Shown here in pieces: positions 12,717 through 13,020 of a stretch of DNA of 13,020 nucleotides. The translations under genes were made by a program, and so were the position numbers. The notes below the pieces were generated by a model, which saw only the letters and a program-made list of their open reading frames with translations, made no database searches and was not told the origin of the DNA. Numbering within the stretch: the first letter of the stretch is position 1; every line of letters begins with the position of its first letter. Source of the DNA: an uncultured Erysipelotrichaceae bacterium (GTDB lineage Bacteria; Bacillota_I; Bacilli_A; Erysipelotrichales; Erysipelotrichaceae); NCBI GenBank assembly GCA_910586285.1, contig CAJUGR010000023.1, positions 4,616 to 17,635 on the forward strand, in the 5' to 3' direction.

Positions 12717-13020
12717 TATGGAATTGCTGTATGTCACTACTGTATTTATGATTTTATTTTTATATTGATAAACGTTCTTAATAAAATGTTTTTTAGGTGC
12801 GAACAAATTGCAAAGAGAAGTACTCTAGTTACTGGATATATGATACAATTTAAGAAACAATTTGGGTGAAATTACCCTTTTATGTCAGTAAACAAGAGGA
12901 AGTAAAACATACAAAACAGGAAAAAGGTGTATCAAATGGTACACTTTTTTAGACGCCTGGCTCTAGTATGAAAATATACGTTTTATAACGTAAAAAACTA
13001 CATTTTATTCCATTTTTCCC
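12717..13020. other. AT-rich intergenic region without a convincing gene
   Basis: No ORF with recognisable content or a ribosome binding site is visible on either strand. An extended -10-like TGATACAAT (12841-12849) and a hairpin at 12921-12950 are the only structured elements. On the minus strand a 23-codon frame enters from the window edge and stops at 12949-12951, immediately before that hairpin. It could be the tail of a convergent gene, but it is too short to judge. Confidence 0.5.
12921..12950. terminator. Strong hairpin flanked by A- and T-runs, possible bidirectional terminator
   Basis: AAAAAGGTGTA (12921-12931) pairs with TACACTTTTT (12940-12949) with one bulged G and a TCAAATGG loop. 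The A-run on one arm and T-run on the other give a U-tract in both directions. It may end a convergent minus-strand gene, end a short plus-strand RNA, or be the edge of a mobile element. Confidence 0.5.

Overview
The window looks like chromosomal DNA from a low-to-moderate-GC Gram-positive bacterium (Bacillota). Supporting signs are strong AAGGAGG-type ribosome binding sites, a glmS ribozyme ahead of glmS, and a upp-atp gene order like that of Bacillus subtilis. The class Erysipelotrichia is my best guess from overall protein character, but that is inference and no marker in the window proves it.

Left part (1-1634): the 3' end of an acidic, coiled-coil-rich protein of unknown function, followed by a clean intrinsic terminator. 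Next come the decayed remains of an AAA-ATPase-like/PD-(D/E)XK nuclease gene, of the type abundant in gut Bacillota and Bacteroidota, broken by stops, a frameshift and an internal deletion. A short intergenic stretch holds the glmS terminator.

Centre-left (1635-4020): glmS on the minus strand, with its own sigma-A-type promoter, A-tract repeats directly upstream of the promoter, and a roughly 260-nt leader containing a recognisable glmS ribozyme. glmS is therefore probably shut down by its product, glucosamine-6-phosphate, through self-cleavage of its mRNA. A divergent promoter loaded with palindromes then drives two tandem, paralogous, small Cro/CI-type helix-turn-helix proteins (4021-4790) of unknown target, closed by a terminator.

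Right part (4791-12716): upp (uracil phosphoribosyltransferase) followed with almost no gaps by a complete F1Fo ATP synthase operon, atpZ-atpI-atpB-atpE-atpF-atpH-atpA-atpG-atpD-atpC (accessory Z and I, then a, c, b, delta, alpha, gamma, beta, epsilon). Genes overlap or lie within about 50 nt of each other, except for a 138-nt structured gap before atpE. The c subunit carries the Gln/Glu/Thr/Tyr pattern associated with sodium binding, so the enzyme may be Na+-coupled. An intrinsic terminator follows atpC.

The last 300 nt (12717-13020) contain no convincing gene. They hold a second strong hairpin and possibly the tail of a convergent gene or an insertion-sequence edge. I see no CRISPR array, tRNA, rRNA, intact mobile element or obvious new defence system. 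The most useful non-coding discoveries are the glmS ribozyme, the operator-like palindromes, the upp leader stem-loop and the atpB-atpE intergenic structure.
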